Assembly: GCA_001798595.1 (NCBI GenBank)
Contig: MGSS01000097.1
Location: forward strand, 22,333 to 86,332
Reading direction: 5' to 3'
Source of the DNA: Deltaproteobacteria bacterium RIFCSPLOWO2_12_FULL_60_19
GTDB taxonomy: Bacteria; Desulfobacterota; Binatia; UBA9968
Length of the DNA: 64,000 bases
The notes beneath the pieces are model-generated. The model saw only the letters and a program-made list of their open reading frames with translations. It made no database searches and was not told the origin of the DNA. Positions 8,198 through 16,386 of the stretch are shown piece after piece (the stretch's first letter is position 1; each line of letters begins with the position of its first letter). The translations under genes and the position numbers were made by a program.

Positions 8198-9817
8198 ATG
8201 GCAAAGAGCGCTGCGAGAGTTGCGGGAGCAGAAAGAGGATACGCCGATCTGCGCGATCACATAGACGCGCTGGAGCACGCGGGGTTGCTGGTCCGGGTCA
8301 AGCGCGAGATCAACAAGGACACCGAGATGCATCCGCTGGTCCGCTGGCAGTATCGCGGCGGCCTGCCGGAGAAAGATTGGCGCGGCTTTTTGTTCGAGAA
8401 CGTCACCGGCGCGAAAGGACGGCGCTACGATATTCCGGTCGGCGTCGGCGTGATGGCGGGATCGAAGTATATCTGCGCCGTCGGCCTGACCTGCAAGCCC
8501 GAAGAGATCCCCGACAAGTGGCAACATGCCTTCAGCAATCCAATCGAGCCGACTATCGTGAAGAGCGGCCCGGTACAGGAGATCATACAAACGAAGGATG
8601 AGTTGAAGCGCGCCGGCGGGCTCGATCAGTTCCCGGTCCCGATCTCGACGCCGGGATTCGACGGCGCGCCGTTCATCACCGCCGGCCACTGGATCACCAA
8701 AGATCCCGAGACCGGCATCCGCAACGTGGGGAACTACCGCGGCCACCTGAAAGCGCAGGACCGGTTGGGGATCTTTCCCGGCCCCGGACAGCATGTCCTG
8801 GCCCACTGGAACAAACACCGGGAGCGCAAAATCCCGATGCAGGCCGCGGTCGTCGTCGGCCCGCCGCCGGTGGTTTCCTATGCGGCGGTGCAGAAAGTCC
8901 CCTACGGCGTCGATGAGATCGCCGTCGCCGGCGGCCTGGCCGGCGAGCCGATCCGGCTGGTGAAGTGCCAAACGGTGGATCTGGAAGTTCCTGCGGACGC
9001 CGAGATCGTCATCGAAGGGATTCTCGCCACCGATCTATTGGAGCCGGAGGGGCCGTTCGGCGAATCGCACGGCTACATGCACCCACGCATGATGAACCCC
9101 TTCATGGAAGTCACCTGCATCACGCGCAAGAAGAATCCGATTCTCGTCTCCTGGACCAGCCAGGTCACGCCGAGCGAATCGAGTATTATCAAGCGAGTCG
9201 GCTACGAGCCGCTGTTTCTCAAATTTCTCAAAGCCGAGCTGGGGATCAAGAGCGTTGTGCGGGTCGCGATGCACGAGCCGCTCACCAATCTGCGCAAGGT
9301 GATCGTCGTGCAGATGAAAAAACCGACTGAGGCGGAGATCTGGCGCGCGCTCACCGGCGCGGCGACGTTTCATCCGGGCGTGGGAAAATTTCTGGTCGCG
9401 GTGGACGAGGATATCGACCCCTGGGACATGGACATGGTGATGTGGGCGATCAGCTACCGCTCCCAGCCACATCGGGACACGCAAATCCTGCGCGGCCGCG
9501 AGGCCGGCCACGGGCCGCCGTTCGGCCGCGACGACCAGCCCGTCGAGACGCGCACAGCCGACGAATCGGCGCTGTTGATCAACGCCATCCTGCGCGATAA
9601 ATTTCCGCCGGTCTCTTTGCCGAAGAAGGAATACATGGAAAACGCCAAAAAGATTTGGGAAGAGTTGGGGCTGCCGCGGCTCTCGCCGAAAAATCCCTGG
9701 TACGGCTATGAGCTGGGCGATTGGGACGAGGAACTCGACGAAGAGGCAAGGCTCGCGGTGGAGGGCGAGTATCTGAAAAACGGCGAGAAGCTCAAGGGCC
9801 TGCGGAAAAAAGTCTAA
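8198..9817 (+). CDS. UbiD-family prenyl-FMN decarboxylase
   Basis: A 539-residue UbiD-family enzyme; these use prenylated FMN for reversible decarboxylation of aromatic or alpha,beta-unsaturated acids. Visible family blocks are STPGFDGAPFITAGHWITKDPETG, the Arg-bearing IRNVGNYRG, AEIVIEG, and EGPFGESHGYMHP. These supply the conserved Arg and two Glu residues of the active site. The start at 8198 follows GGAGGGGGAAG. It shows extensive similarity to the second UbiD at 58930-60546. No ubiX-type flavin prenyltransferase is in the window, so the cofactor must be made by a gene elsewhere. Its position after the dioxygenase and binding protein supports catabolism of a carboxylated aromatic compound. 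Confidence 0.92.
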   Translation: MAKSAARVAGAERGYADLRDHIDALEHAGLLVRVKREINKDTEMHPLVRWQYRGGLPEKDWRGFLFENVTGAKGRRYDIPVGVGVMAGSKYICAVGLTCKPEEIPDKWQHAFSNPIEPTIVKSGPVQEIIQTKDELKRAGGLDQFPVPISTPGFDGAPFITAGHWITKDPETGIRNVGNYRGHLKAQDRLGIFPGPGQHVLAHWNKHRERKIPMQAAVVVGPPPVVSYAAVQKVPYGVDEIAVAGGLAGEPIRLVKCQTVDLEVPADAEIVIEGILATDLLEPEGPFGESHGYMHPRMMNPFMEVTCITRKKNPILVSWTSQVTPSESSIIKRVGYEPLFLKFLKAELGIKSVVRVAMHEPLTNLRKVIVVQMKKPTEAEIWRALTGAATFHPGVGKFLVAVDEDIDPWDMDMVMWAISYRSQPHRDTQILRGREAGHGPPFGRDDQPVETRTADESALLINAILRDKFPPVSLPKKEYMENAKKIWEELGLPRLSPKNPWYGYELGDWDEELDEEARLAVEGEYLKNGEKLKGLRKKV

Positions 9818-9849
9818 TCTCCAGCCGGTCTCATCACGCCCGAATCATT

Positions 9850-9871
9850 TTTGCTACACGGGTGTAGCAAA
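9850..9871. promoter_or_regulatory. Perfect palindrome, candidate activator site
   Basis: Two perfect 10-base arms (TTTGCTACAC and its complement) separated by GG lie 105 bp upstream of a consensus sigma-54 promoter. Size, symmetry and distance suit an enhancer site for a sigma-54 activator. It could also be a weak terminator for ubiD, but there is no T-run after it. Confidence 0.55.
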
Positions 9872-9976
9872 GCTGATACGCATTCCATCGCGCTCGTAAT
9901 TCTCGAGCGTCTCAATCTCCGAAGAAATTGGCCATAATTTCAACGACTTGACATTCGCGTGCCATCCGGGCAACTG

Positions 9977-9992
9977 TGGCACGGGCCTTGCG
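9977..9992 (+). promoter_or_regulatory. Consensus sigma-54 promoter
   Basis: TGGCACGGGCCTTGCG matches the -24/-12 consensus TGGCACG-N4-TTGC at every conserved position. Transcription would start about 10 bases before the ATG at 10016. It precedes the frameshifted substrate-binding gene. Confidence 0.75.
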
Positions 9993-10015
9993 CTTGAACT
10001 TCGCTGGAGAAAACC

Positions 10016-11007
10016 ATGAGCCGCCGCCTTGTGGTGCTATTCGCTCTGATCCTGAGCTGGGCAGTTGTCCATCCCGCCGCGGCGCAGCAGACCAAGAAAG
10101 TTCCCCGAATCGGTTATCTGTCGCCGTTTTCTCCCGCATCCGAAGCAAGCAAGCCTTCGTTGGAAGCCTTCCAGCAAGGCCTCCGTGATCTGGGTTGGAT
10201 TCCGGGAAAGAATGTAAACGTCGAGTACCGCTGGGCGGCAGAAAAGTACGAACGGCTCCCTGAGCTTGCCACCGAGCTGATCCGTCTCAACGTAGATGTC
10301 ATCTACGCCATGGCTGCCGCAGCTGCTCTCGCTGCTAAACGCGCTACAACCACCATACCGATTGTCTTTGTCGGGCTGGGCGATCCGGGGTGAGCCTCGG
10401 ACTGGTCGACGGTCTTGCACGACCGGGGGGAAACGTCACGGGGTTGGGAGGCCTCACCTTGGAATTGAGCGGCAAACGGCTGGAGCTACTGAAGGAGGTC
10501 GCGCCAAGAGTCACTCGCGTCGCAGTTTTAGCGAATCCTTCACACCCGATGACCGCCCCGACGATGCGTGAAATACAGAGCGCGGCTAACGCTCTGGGCC
10601 TACGGATTCAGATACATGAGGTGCGAGAGGCCCAGAAAATCGAGGGAGCCTTCGCAGCAATGACCCGACAACGGGCGGGTGGGCTTATGGTGCTCCAAGA
10701 CCCGCTGTTCTTCAGTCAAAATAAACAGATCTTGTCACTTGCGGTAAAAAGCCGCCTTCCCGCGGTCTATGTAGAGAGCGGCTGGGCGCCAGCGGGAGGA
10801 CTTATGAGCTATGCTCCAAGCTTGCCTGATTTGCACCGGCGAGCCGCCATTTACGTGGACAAAATCCTAAAAGGCGCCAAGCCCGCCGACCTGCCGGTGG
10901 AGCAGCCGATGAGGTTTGAGTTTATCATCAATCTAAAGGCGGCCAAGCAAATCGGGTTAACAATTCCCCCTAATGTTTTGGCTAGAGCCGACAAAGTAAT
11001 CCGATGA
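10016..11007 (+). pseudogene. ABC substrate-binding protein, split by a frameshift
   Basis: Two overlapping frames together make one TrpX-like (PF04392-type) binding protein of about 330 residues. Frame one (10016-10393) has the signal peptide, PRIGYLSPFSP and IPIVFVGLGDPG, then stops at TGA. Frame two (10390-11007) resumes with GLVDGLARPGGNVTG and runs to PPNVLARADKVIR. In intact homologues GDP is followed directly by the V-GLVASLARPGGN block. The GGGG run at 10387-10390 is the likely slip site: two bases extra or one missing. A GTG overlaps the stop, so coupled translation of two halves cannot be excluded. A sigma-54 promoter and an activator-type palindrome lie upstream. Confidence 0.75.
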
Positions 11008-11010
11008 CCG

Positions 11011-11047
11011 AACAATCTAAAATCCAAAATCGAAAATCTAAAATCGT
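11011..11047. repeat. AT-rich word repeat
   Basis: A short run of the words CTAAAATCCAAAATCGAAAATC separates the end of the binding-protein gene from a second, diverged copy of its last 15 codons. It belongs to the same low-complexity intergenic family as 8124-8170. Confidence 0.6.
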
Positions 11048-11050
11048 TAG

Positions 11051-11098
11051 GCGATTCCGCCGAATGTGCTGGCAAGGGCGGACAAGGTCATTAGGTAG
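11051..11098 (+). pseudogene. 3'-end remnant of a second binding-protein gene
   Basis: Sixteen codons read AIPPNVLARADKVIR followed by TAG. The upstream gene ends TIPPNVLARADKVIR. The proteins are almost identical but the DNA differs at many third positions, so this is the tail of a different paralogue, not a recent duplication. It suggests recombination between paralogues with the AT-rich repeat at the junction. Confidence 0.7.
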
Positions 11099-11207
11099 CA
11101 GAGCGCAAAGTGCAAAGCGTAGAAGAAACTAACGAGCGAAATAGTAGTCCGTGGTCAGTCGTCTGTGGTCAGGCATACCCTGACTAAGTTTTTCATACCG
11201 CTGCCTC

Positions 11208-11345
11208 CTAGCGCGGCGGGAGCGGGTCGGCCCCCATAACTTTTTTGTAAACGTGATTGGCCGCCTTCCGGCCTCCCCCGCCGGGCATATACTCGTTAAT
11301 GAGCATCGGATTCCCCGCAGTATATTTCTGCAGGAAGGTAAACAT
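11208..11345 (-). pseudogene. TctC-family receptor remnant
   Basis: A 45-codon frame reads FLQKYTAGNPMLINEYMPGGGGRKAANHVYKKV, which matches the N-terminal part of TctC receptors (compare HIPGNPTIVVENMTGAGS in the gene at 13486-14529). The signal peptide and the remaining 250 or more residues are missing, so it is a decayed fragment. It sits just downstream of the fused TctA-TctB gene, where a third receptor once lay. Confidence 0.65.
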
Positions 11346-11404
11346 AGCTCTCACCCTGAGATCGCCAGCGCCGCCGAAAGCGCGAAGCGACCGGTCTGTA
11401 ACCG

Positions 11405-13471
11405 CTAGTCGAACAGATTGAACCAATCAAAAACCACTCCTTCGGGAAAAGGCAGGTGGAGGAAATAATCGAATAGACCGTAAAAAAACACCCCCGCCGC
11501 TAAACTCAACAGGATGGATATCGGCCATTTCTCCCCTCCCGCGAAGCGAAAATATAGAAAGCTCGCCACGGGGACCGCGATGACAAAGCCCAGGAGCCAA
11601 ATGGCCAGGAAAAATCCTAAAGTCCACGCGACGATGGAGACGGCGCGTCTGCGTATGGCCCCTAGCTCGGGAGACGACGAGATTGCCGGGGGATCGGTTC
11701 GGCCGGTAGTGCGCCGTAGGATATAAAAAAATTCCTGGCCAAAAGCTAAAAGGGCCAGAGCTAGACACGGAATGCCGAGAACCATGGGAAATAGGGCGGC
11801 CCGCTCTTCCATGGGCTGGATCTCATAAAAAGTCTCGCGCAGCACATAGATAAACAGGGCCACGAAGAAGAGCGCAAAAATCGGCCGATGGATGGGGCTA
11901 CTGAGCATCACGATTTCGGGTTCCGGCGCTGCTTCTGGAACAGCCGGTCGGGATTTCCTTTTCTCGCGCAGGATTTGGCTAATCGAGTAGACAATCGCCC
12001 CGACGATGAACAAACCGATAATAAGAACTCCCGGATGCGTGAGCCAGGCGGCCCCATACGCCTGGGTGGAGATCCAGAAGTTTCTCTCTGTGATGGTCCC
12101 TAAAACCAACCCCACGAGCAAGGGCGGCCTCTGCCAGTCGAACTGGACCATGAGCCAGCCGAGCGCGCCGAAGATGAGCACCATGATCATATCGCCGAAG
12201 CTGTTCTTGGCGGTGAATCCGCCGAGATAAATCAGCACAAGAAGGAAAGGGATGAGCAGGGATCCTCTGATCTTGGTGATCTTTGCCAGCGGGTTGAGAA
12301 AAAGGAAACAGGCGGCGACGGTGATGATGTTGGCGACGATGATGATCCAGACGAAGGAAAAGGTAAGCGTGAGGTGTTTGGCCGGATTCAGCATATCCGG
12401 GCCCGGCACGATCCCTTGGATCAGGAAGGCTCCGAACAAGATGGCCGTGGAGACGCTGCTCGGGATGCCAAAGGCAACCGTGGTAATGAGATCCCCTCCC
12501 CGCGTCGAGTTATTGGCGGCTCCAGGGCCGAGCACTCCTTCGACAGCACCCTTCCCGAAGCGCTCCTTGTCAGGGGAGCTCTGAACCGCGTAGGCGTATG
12601 CCACCCACTGGGCTGTGCCGCCTCCTACTCCAGGAAGTAAGCCGACATAGGCGCCGAGAGCGCTGCACTTGAGAACCAGCCACCAGTGGCGGAAGGTATC
12701 TTTCACCCCTTCCATGACACCGCCTAGTTTTCCAACCTGCTCGCGGGCGATGCTGGTTCCCTTGACGGCCAAATCGATAATTTCGGGGATGGCAAAAAGC
12801 CCTATAGTCACCGCAACGAGGTCTATGCCGTCCCACAAGAAGATCGAAGGCCCCTGTCCGAGAATTCCCTCAAAAGTGAATCGTGGTACGCCCCGTATAG
12901 GGTCCAAGCCGATGATAGAGATCATCAACCCGAGACCCCCGGCCATCAGGCCTTTGACGATGTTTCCGCCGCTCAGCGATCCGACGAAGGTGATGCCCAG
13001 GATGGCGAGCATAAAAAACTCCGGAGAGCCGATGGAGAGGACCAGCGGAGCGGCAATGGGGATCGCCGCCGCCAACACAAAGGCGCCAAAAATAGCGCCC
13101 ACCAGTGAGCTCATCAGAGCGGCGCCCAAGGCTCGCCCGGCCTCCCCCTTCTTCGCCATGGGATGGCCATCGACGATCGTGGAAGCGGTTGTCCCTTCGC
13201 CCGGGACGCCGAATAAAATTGAGGTGATATCTCCGGTGGTAGCCGTTACGGCATTCGCCCCTAGCAGAAAGGCGAAGGCCGTCGTCGGATCCATCTTGTA
13301 GATGAAAGGGAGCATGAGAGCCAGGGTGGCGGCGCCTCCCAGGCCGGGCAGGATGCCGACCCAGAAGCCGATAAAGACTCCCACCAGCATGAAAAAGAAG
13401 GCCTGCTGGCCCTGGCTGGTAAAAGGCAAGATGTTAATTAGGGCATTATAAAGCGCCTCGATATATTCCAT
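11405..13471 (-). CDS. TctA-TctB fused permease of a tripartite tricarboxylate transporter
   Basis: A 688-residue membrane protein. Residues 1-500 or so are a TctA-type large permease with the family motifs GILPGLGGAATLALMLPF, GVPGEGTTASTIVDGHPMAKKGEAGRALGAA and a later LLPGVGGGTAQW. A linker rich in Lys, Pro and Glu (about 505-525) leads to a C-terminal part with four hydrophobic segments (about 535-685) that looks like the small permease TctB. Normally TctA and TctB are separate proteins. Two TctC receptors follow upstream in the same orientation at 14-bp and 24-bp gaps, giving a complete operon. These secondary transporters bring organic acids in with protons or sodium; the substrate is unknown. 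Confidence 0.88.
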   Translation of the reverse strand: MEYIEALYNALINILPFTSQGQQAFFFMLVGVFIGFWVGILPGLGGAATLALMLPFIYKMDPTTAFAFLLGANAVTATTGDITSILFGVPGEGTTASTIVDGHPMAKKGEAGRALGAALMSSLVGAIFGAFVLAAAIPIAAPLVLSIGSPEFFMLAILGITFVGSLSGGNIVKGLMAGGLGLMISIIGLDPIRGVPRFTFEGILGQGPSIFLWDGIDLVAVTIGLFAIPEIIDLAVKGTSIAREQVGKLGGVMEGVKDTFRHWWLVLKCSALGAYVGLLPGVGGGTAQWVAYAYAVQSSPDKERFGKGAVEGVLGPGAANNSTRGGDLITTVAFGIPSSVSTAILFGAFLIQGIVPGPDMLNPAKHLTLTFSFVWIIIVANIITVAACFLFLNPLAKITKIRGSLLIPFLLVLIYLGGFTAKNSFGDMIMVLIFGALGWLMVQFDWQRPPLLVGLVLGTITERNFWISTQAYGAAWLTHPGVLIIGLFIVGAIVYSISQILREKRKSRPAVPEAAPEPEIVMLSSPIHRPIFALFFVALFIYVLRETFYEIQPMEERAALFPMVLGIPCLALALLAFGQEFFYILRRTTGRTDPPAISSSPELGAIRRRAVSIVAWTLGFFLAIWLLGFVIAVPVASFLYFRFAGGEKWPISILLSLAAGVFFYGLFDYFLHLPFPEGVVFDWFNLFD

Positions 13472-13485
13472 CCATTAAACCCGGC

Positions 13486-14529
13486 CTATTTTTTCGGCTT
13501 GGTCGCTAAGAAGTCGAGAAGCTCTTTCGCCTTGGGAGTAATCGATAGGACCTGATTCACATATTTGTCTACCTCTTCCCCTGAGACGTAAGTTGTTTCC
13601 AACTTGGATTTTTCGGTATCAGCTATGAACCCGGGGTCCTTCATCGTGTCCGCGAAAGCTTTGCGCAGGAGTTGAAGTCGCTCCTTCGGCGTGCCTGGCG
13701 GAACGCTGAACGGCCGCTGAAACTCGTAGGTTCCCGCCCACGTCCGGTAAGCAGAAAGGTTGTCCTCGCCTTTGATGACTTCCGGAATGAGCGGAAGGTC
13801 TTTGACTTCAGGATCCGGCTCCCGGCTATGGATCAAGAACGGGATCAGCTTCTCCTCCCCTTTCGCGTTTAACATCGGCCTGGCTGTGGTCCGCGCCGAC
13901 TCCCAGCCCCAGCAACCGCCGTCTACTTCCTTTCTTCGCATGGCCACGAGGATCGTGCTGGTTCCCTCATAACCGCTGACCACTTTAAACTTCGTGCCGA
14001 TGGTCTGGTTCAATATCCGAGGCGTGTCGTCATAGGTGGAGCCGGGTCCGGTTGAACCCATCTTGATCTCCCGGTCGGCGACAAGAATATCCTTCAGTGA
14101 TTTCAACCCGGTGTGGGCCATGATGCTACAATGAGGCGTCCCTTTGGTTGGAGCGCCAAGCCAACCGAACTTTCGCGCGTCGAACCTCATGGCTTTGTCG
14201 CCAAGGGCCTGGCGCAGGACCAGGGAACTATTCCAGATCCCAACGAAAAGGCCGTCAGGCTTGGCGCTATTGTAGGTGTAGTTCGCGGCGATAAGGCTTC
14301 CGGCGCCGGTCATGTTCTCCACGACGATGGTGGGGTTTCCGGGAATATGCTTTCCCATGTGCCGTCCAATGGTCCGAGCCGAGAGGTCATAGCCCCCGCC
14401 CGCCGCGAGCCCCACCACGAAACGGATCGTCTTGTCTTTGTAGAAGTCGGCGGCGCCGACCGGCGACAGAAACGCAAAGACAAACAATCCCGAGAGAACG
14501 GATGTCACCCATAAGATTTTACGCTTCAT
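13486..14529 (-). CDS. TctC-family periplasmic receptor
   Basis: A 347-residue periplasmic receptor of a tripartite tricarboxylate transporter (Bug family). It has a signal peptide ending near SPVGAADFY, then IRFVVGLAAGGGYDLSARTIGRHMGKHIPG, NPTIVVENMTGAGSLIAANY and SAKPDG, in the usual order. The gene lies 14 bp before the TctA-TctB fusion on the same strand, and after a related receptor gene. Length is typical. Conserved features of the ligand pocket for dicarboxylates are not identifiable by eye, so the substrate is unknown. Confidence 0.9.
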   Translation of the reverse strand: MKRKILWVTSVLSGLFVFAFLSPVGAADFYKDKTIRFVVGLAAGGGYDLSARTIGRHMGKHIPGNPTIVVENMTGAGSLIAANYTYNSAKPDGLFVGIWNSSLVLRQALGDKAMRFDARKFGWLGAPTKGTPHCSIMAHTGLKSLKDILVADREIKMGSTGPGSTYDDTPRILNQTIGTKFKVVSGYEGTSTILVAMRRKEVDGGCWGWESARTTARPMLNAKGEEKLIPFLIHSREPDPEVKDLPLIPEVIKGEDNLSAYRTWAGTYEFQRPFSVPPGTPKERLQLLRKAFADTMKDPGFIADTEKSKLETTYVSGEEVDKYVNQVLSITPKAKELLDFLATKPKK

Positions 14530-14553
14530 GACCTTTACCTCCTTTTCCGTAGA

Positions 14554-15582
14554 TCACTTACCCAACAGTTTTTTCATCCGTGCGACGACCTCCGGCGGTT
14601 GGACCACTATGGCCGTCGCCAGTTTTTCCAACTCCTCACCCGCAGCAGGTTTGATCTCCAGATTCCGCCTTTTTGCCTCGGCCAAGAACTCTCGATCAGC
14701 CATTGTCTTCGCGAAAGCCTCACGGAGCATCCTGGCTTGATCCGGGGAAATTCCAGGCGGAGCGACATATGGCCGACCGAAAATATTGGAGGCGAGCACG
14801 ACATCGGCCAAGCGTCGGTCGTTCTCCCCCGTCCTGTACTGATCCATGAGCTCGTAAAGACTCGGCAGGTCAGGAAGCCGCTCATCGCGCTTGCGGCCGG
14901 TCTGGATAAGCAGGCGAGCGAATCCATCCTTGCGCCAGTTCCGGTACAGCTCACCGCCGAACCAGGCCGTGGTCGTGAACGCGCGACATTGGGCTTCGTT
15001 TCGTTCCACCGCCAGATCCATTTCCGGACCGCCCGGATAACCGAGGATGATATGAAATTTCGTGCCGATCGTTTCCTCCAAAAGCTTGGGTAGATAGTGT
15101 CCCGTCGTGCCCGTCGCCGTGGCAGTGCACTTGGGAGGATTGGCGGCAGTGCGCACGTCGTGAATCGTCTTGTAAGGGGTGTCCGTTCGCATATAAAGCA
15201 CGTGGTCCGACCGGTCGGGGCTGCCGAGCCAGTTGAACTTGCTCCAGTCGAACTGAACTTCCTTTCGGCCCGCGAGTTGATTAAAATAAAGCGCCGGATT
15301 GATCGACGCGATGGTCAAGCCGTCGGGCTTCGAAACTCCATAGGCAAAATTGGCGGCAATCATGGAGCCGCCCCCCGGCATGTTTTGAACGACGAAGCTC
15401 GGGCTCCCCGGCAGATGTTTGCCAAGATGTTGGGCGACGAGCCGCGCGTACGTGTCATAGGTGCTGCCCGCGCTCGTTCCCGTAATGATTGTGACTGTTT
15501 TCCCCTGATAAACGTCTGCCTCGGCCTGGCCGGGTCTCAACAGAAGAGCCAAAAACAGGACCGCAACGAGGATCGCTTTCAT
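14554..15582 (-). CDS. TctC-family periplasmic receptor, second copy
   Basis: A 342-residue receptor related to its downstream neighbour: VTIITGTSAGSTYDTYARLVAQHLGKHLPG, SFVVQNMPGGGSMIAANF and VSKPDG. I chose the ATG at 15582 because GAGGAGGAAAC lies 8 bases upstream and the protein then starts directly with a signal peptide (MKAILVAVLFLALLL). The longer frame from 15618 adds 12 residues before the signal. Two receptors serving one permease is common in this transporter family. It may give the operon two ligand specificities. Confidence 0.88.
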   Translation of the reverse strand: MKAILVAVLFLALLLRPGQAEADVYQGKTVTIITGTSAGSTYDTYARLVAQHLGKHLPGSPSFVVQNMPGGGSMIAANFAYGVSKPDGLTIASINPALYFNQLAGRKEVQFDWSKFNWLGSPDRSDHVLYMRTDTPYKTIHDVRTAANPPKCTATATGTTGHYLPKLLEETIGTKFHIILGYPGGPEMDLAVERNEAQCRAFTTTAWFGGELYRNWRKDGFARLLIQTGRKRDERLPDLPSLYELMDQYRTGENDRRLADVVLASNIFGRPYVAPPGISPDQARMLREAFAKTMADREFLAEAKRRNLEIKPAAGEELEKLATAIVVQPPEVVARMKKLLGK

Positions 15583-15633
15583 TTTAAGTTTCCTCCTCTG
15601 AACTGGCCTTATGTCCATCTTGGATTCGGCGCC

Positions 15634-16011
15634 TCAAGCTCTTCTCACACTCGCGTCTCTGAACGCCTCCAGGAGCACTTCCAGTCCGTGAAGGTTGAGC
15701 AAGATTGTGTCAGGCACGGTTGCGGCGATGGTCCCAATGACGTTTCCGCCCGGTTCGCCGCAGCCGGCGACGATTACGATTTCGGTCGAGCTGCTGATGT
15801 CGCGCAAATTGAAAACGGTCTCGGCCAAGTCCATTTCTTTCCCTGTAGAAATGAGAACGGCTGCGTCAAAGATTTCCCGACGAATCTTATAAACAGCCCC
15901 GTCACCGTTGCCGACTTTCGTGACCCTGCAGCCGGCGCGGGTCAGACACTCCTCCACCTCCTCACAACCGTCCGAACAAACCAGCAAGGTTCTGTCAAAA
16001 GGCCGCAACAT
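15634..16011 (-). CDS. Stand-alone pseudo-receiver protein
   Basis: About 125 residues resembling a response-regulator receiver domain: a TLLVCSDG start, a middle FDAAVLIST strand and a later EIVIVAGC strand. At the place of the phospho-accepting Asp there is Ser or Thr (LISTGKE), so normal phosphorylation is unlikely. No output domain follows. The start at 16011 is the best ATG for this fold; a longer frame to 16278 adds an unlikely sequence. A sigma-54 promoter 150 bp upstream and an activator gene further upstream point to regulated expression, possibly together with the transporter operon downstream. Function unknown; it might modulate the neighbouring activator. Confidence 0.55.
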   Translation of the reverse strand: MLRPFDRTLLVCSDGCEEVEECLTRAGCRVTKVGNGDGAVYKIRREIFDAAVLISTGKEMDLAETVFNLRDISSSTEIVIVAGCGEPGGNVIGTIAATVPDTILLNLHGLEVLLEAFRDASVRRA

Positions 16012-16162
16012 CGAACACCCGAAACGAGCAACGCTAATCGTCCCGCTGATCGAAGCCGTAGCTGAGACTGGACGATAGTGATTAAACGTTCTTTGAAACG
16101 CCGCCAGACCTAGCCCCGTTAAGTCGTGCCGCGAACGGCACGGATCGACTTTACTCAGGGGA

Positions 16163-16178
16163 TGCAATCGAAATGCCA
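16163..16178 (-). promoter_or_regulatory. Sigma-54 promoter before the pseudo-receiver and Tct operon
   Basis: On the minus strand this reads TGGCATTTCGATTGCA, matching TGGCA-N6-TTGCA with exact GG/GC spacing. Transcription would start near 16150 and read into the pseudo-receiver gene and perhaps the transporter genes. The 375-bp gap around it holds no gene. Confidence 0.65.
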
Positions 16179-16300
16179 GCGATGAAAACGGTCGGGTAAA
16201 ACAAGGTAAGTGTAAAATTATTAAGGCAAATGTATCGAGGATCAACCAGGCACAAAAAAAAGTTATGAGTGCGCACAAATACGCACGTTCTCTTGGGAAG

Positions 16301-16318
16301 TGTGCAGATTACTGCACA
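16301..16318. promoter_or_regulatory. Perfect inverted repeat, candidate activator site
   Basis: TGTGCAGATTACTGCACA is a perfect 7-base inverted repeat with 4 bases between the arms. It lies 123 bp upstream of the sigma-54 promoter at 16163-16178 and just downstream of the sigma-54 activator gene. That is the expected place for its enhancer site. A GTGCGCAC palindrome lies close by at 16269-16276. Confidence 0.6.
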
Positions 16319-16386
16319 GGACTGGTGGACGGATCTTAGCAAGTTGCGGCTAAAAACAGACTCGCCCGATCGCGCCTCCCATGACT

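Noticed and set aside
7185-8204. Long minus-strand frames opposite the binding protein and ubiD genes
   Set aside because: Arg-, Leu- and His-rich translations without domains; the plus-strand proteins are clear family members.
10390-11007. Second half of the split binding protein as an independent gene starting at GTG
   Set aside because: The two halves join into one full-length family member; an independent half would lack half the fold. A frameshift is simpler.
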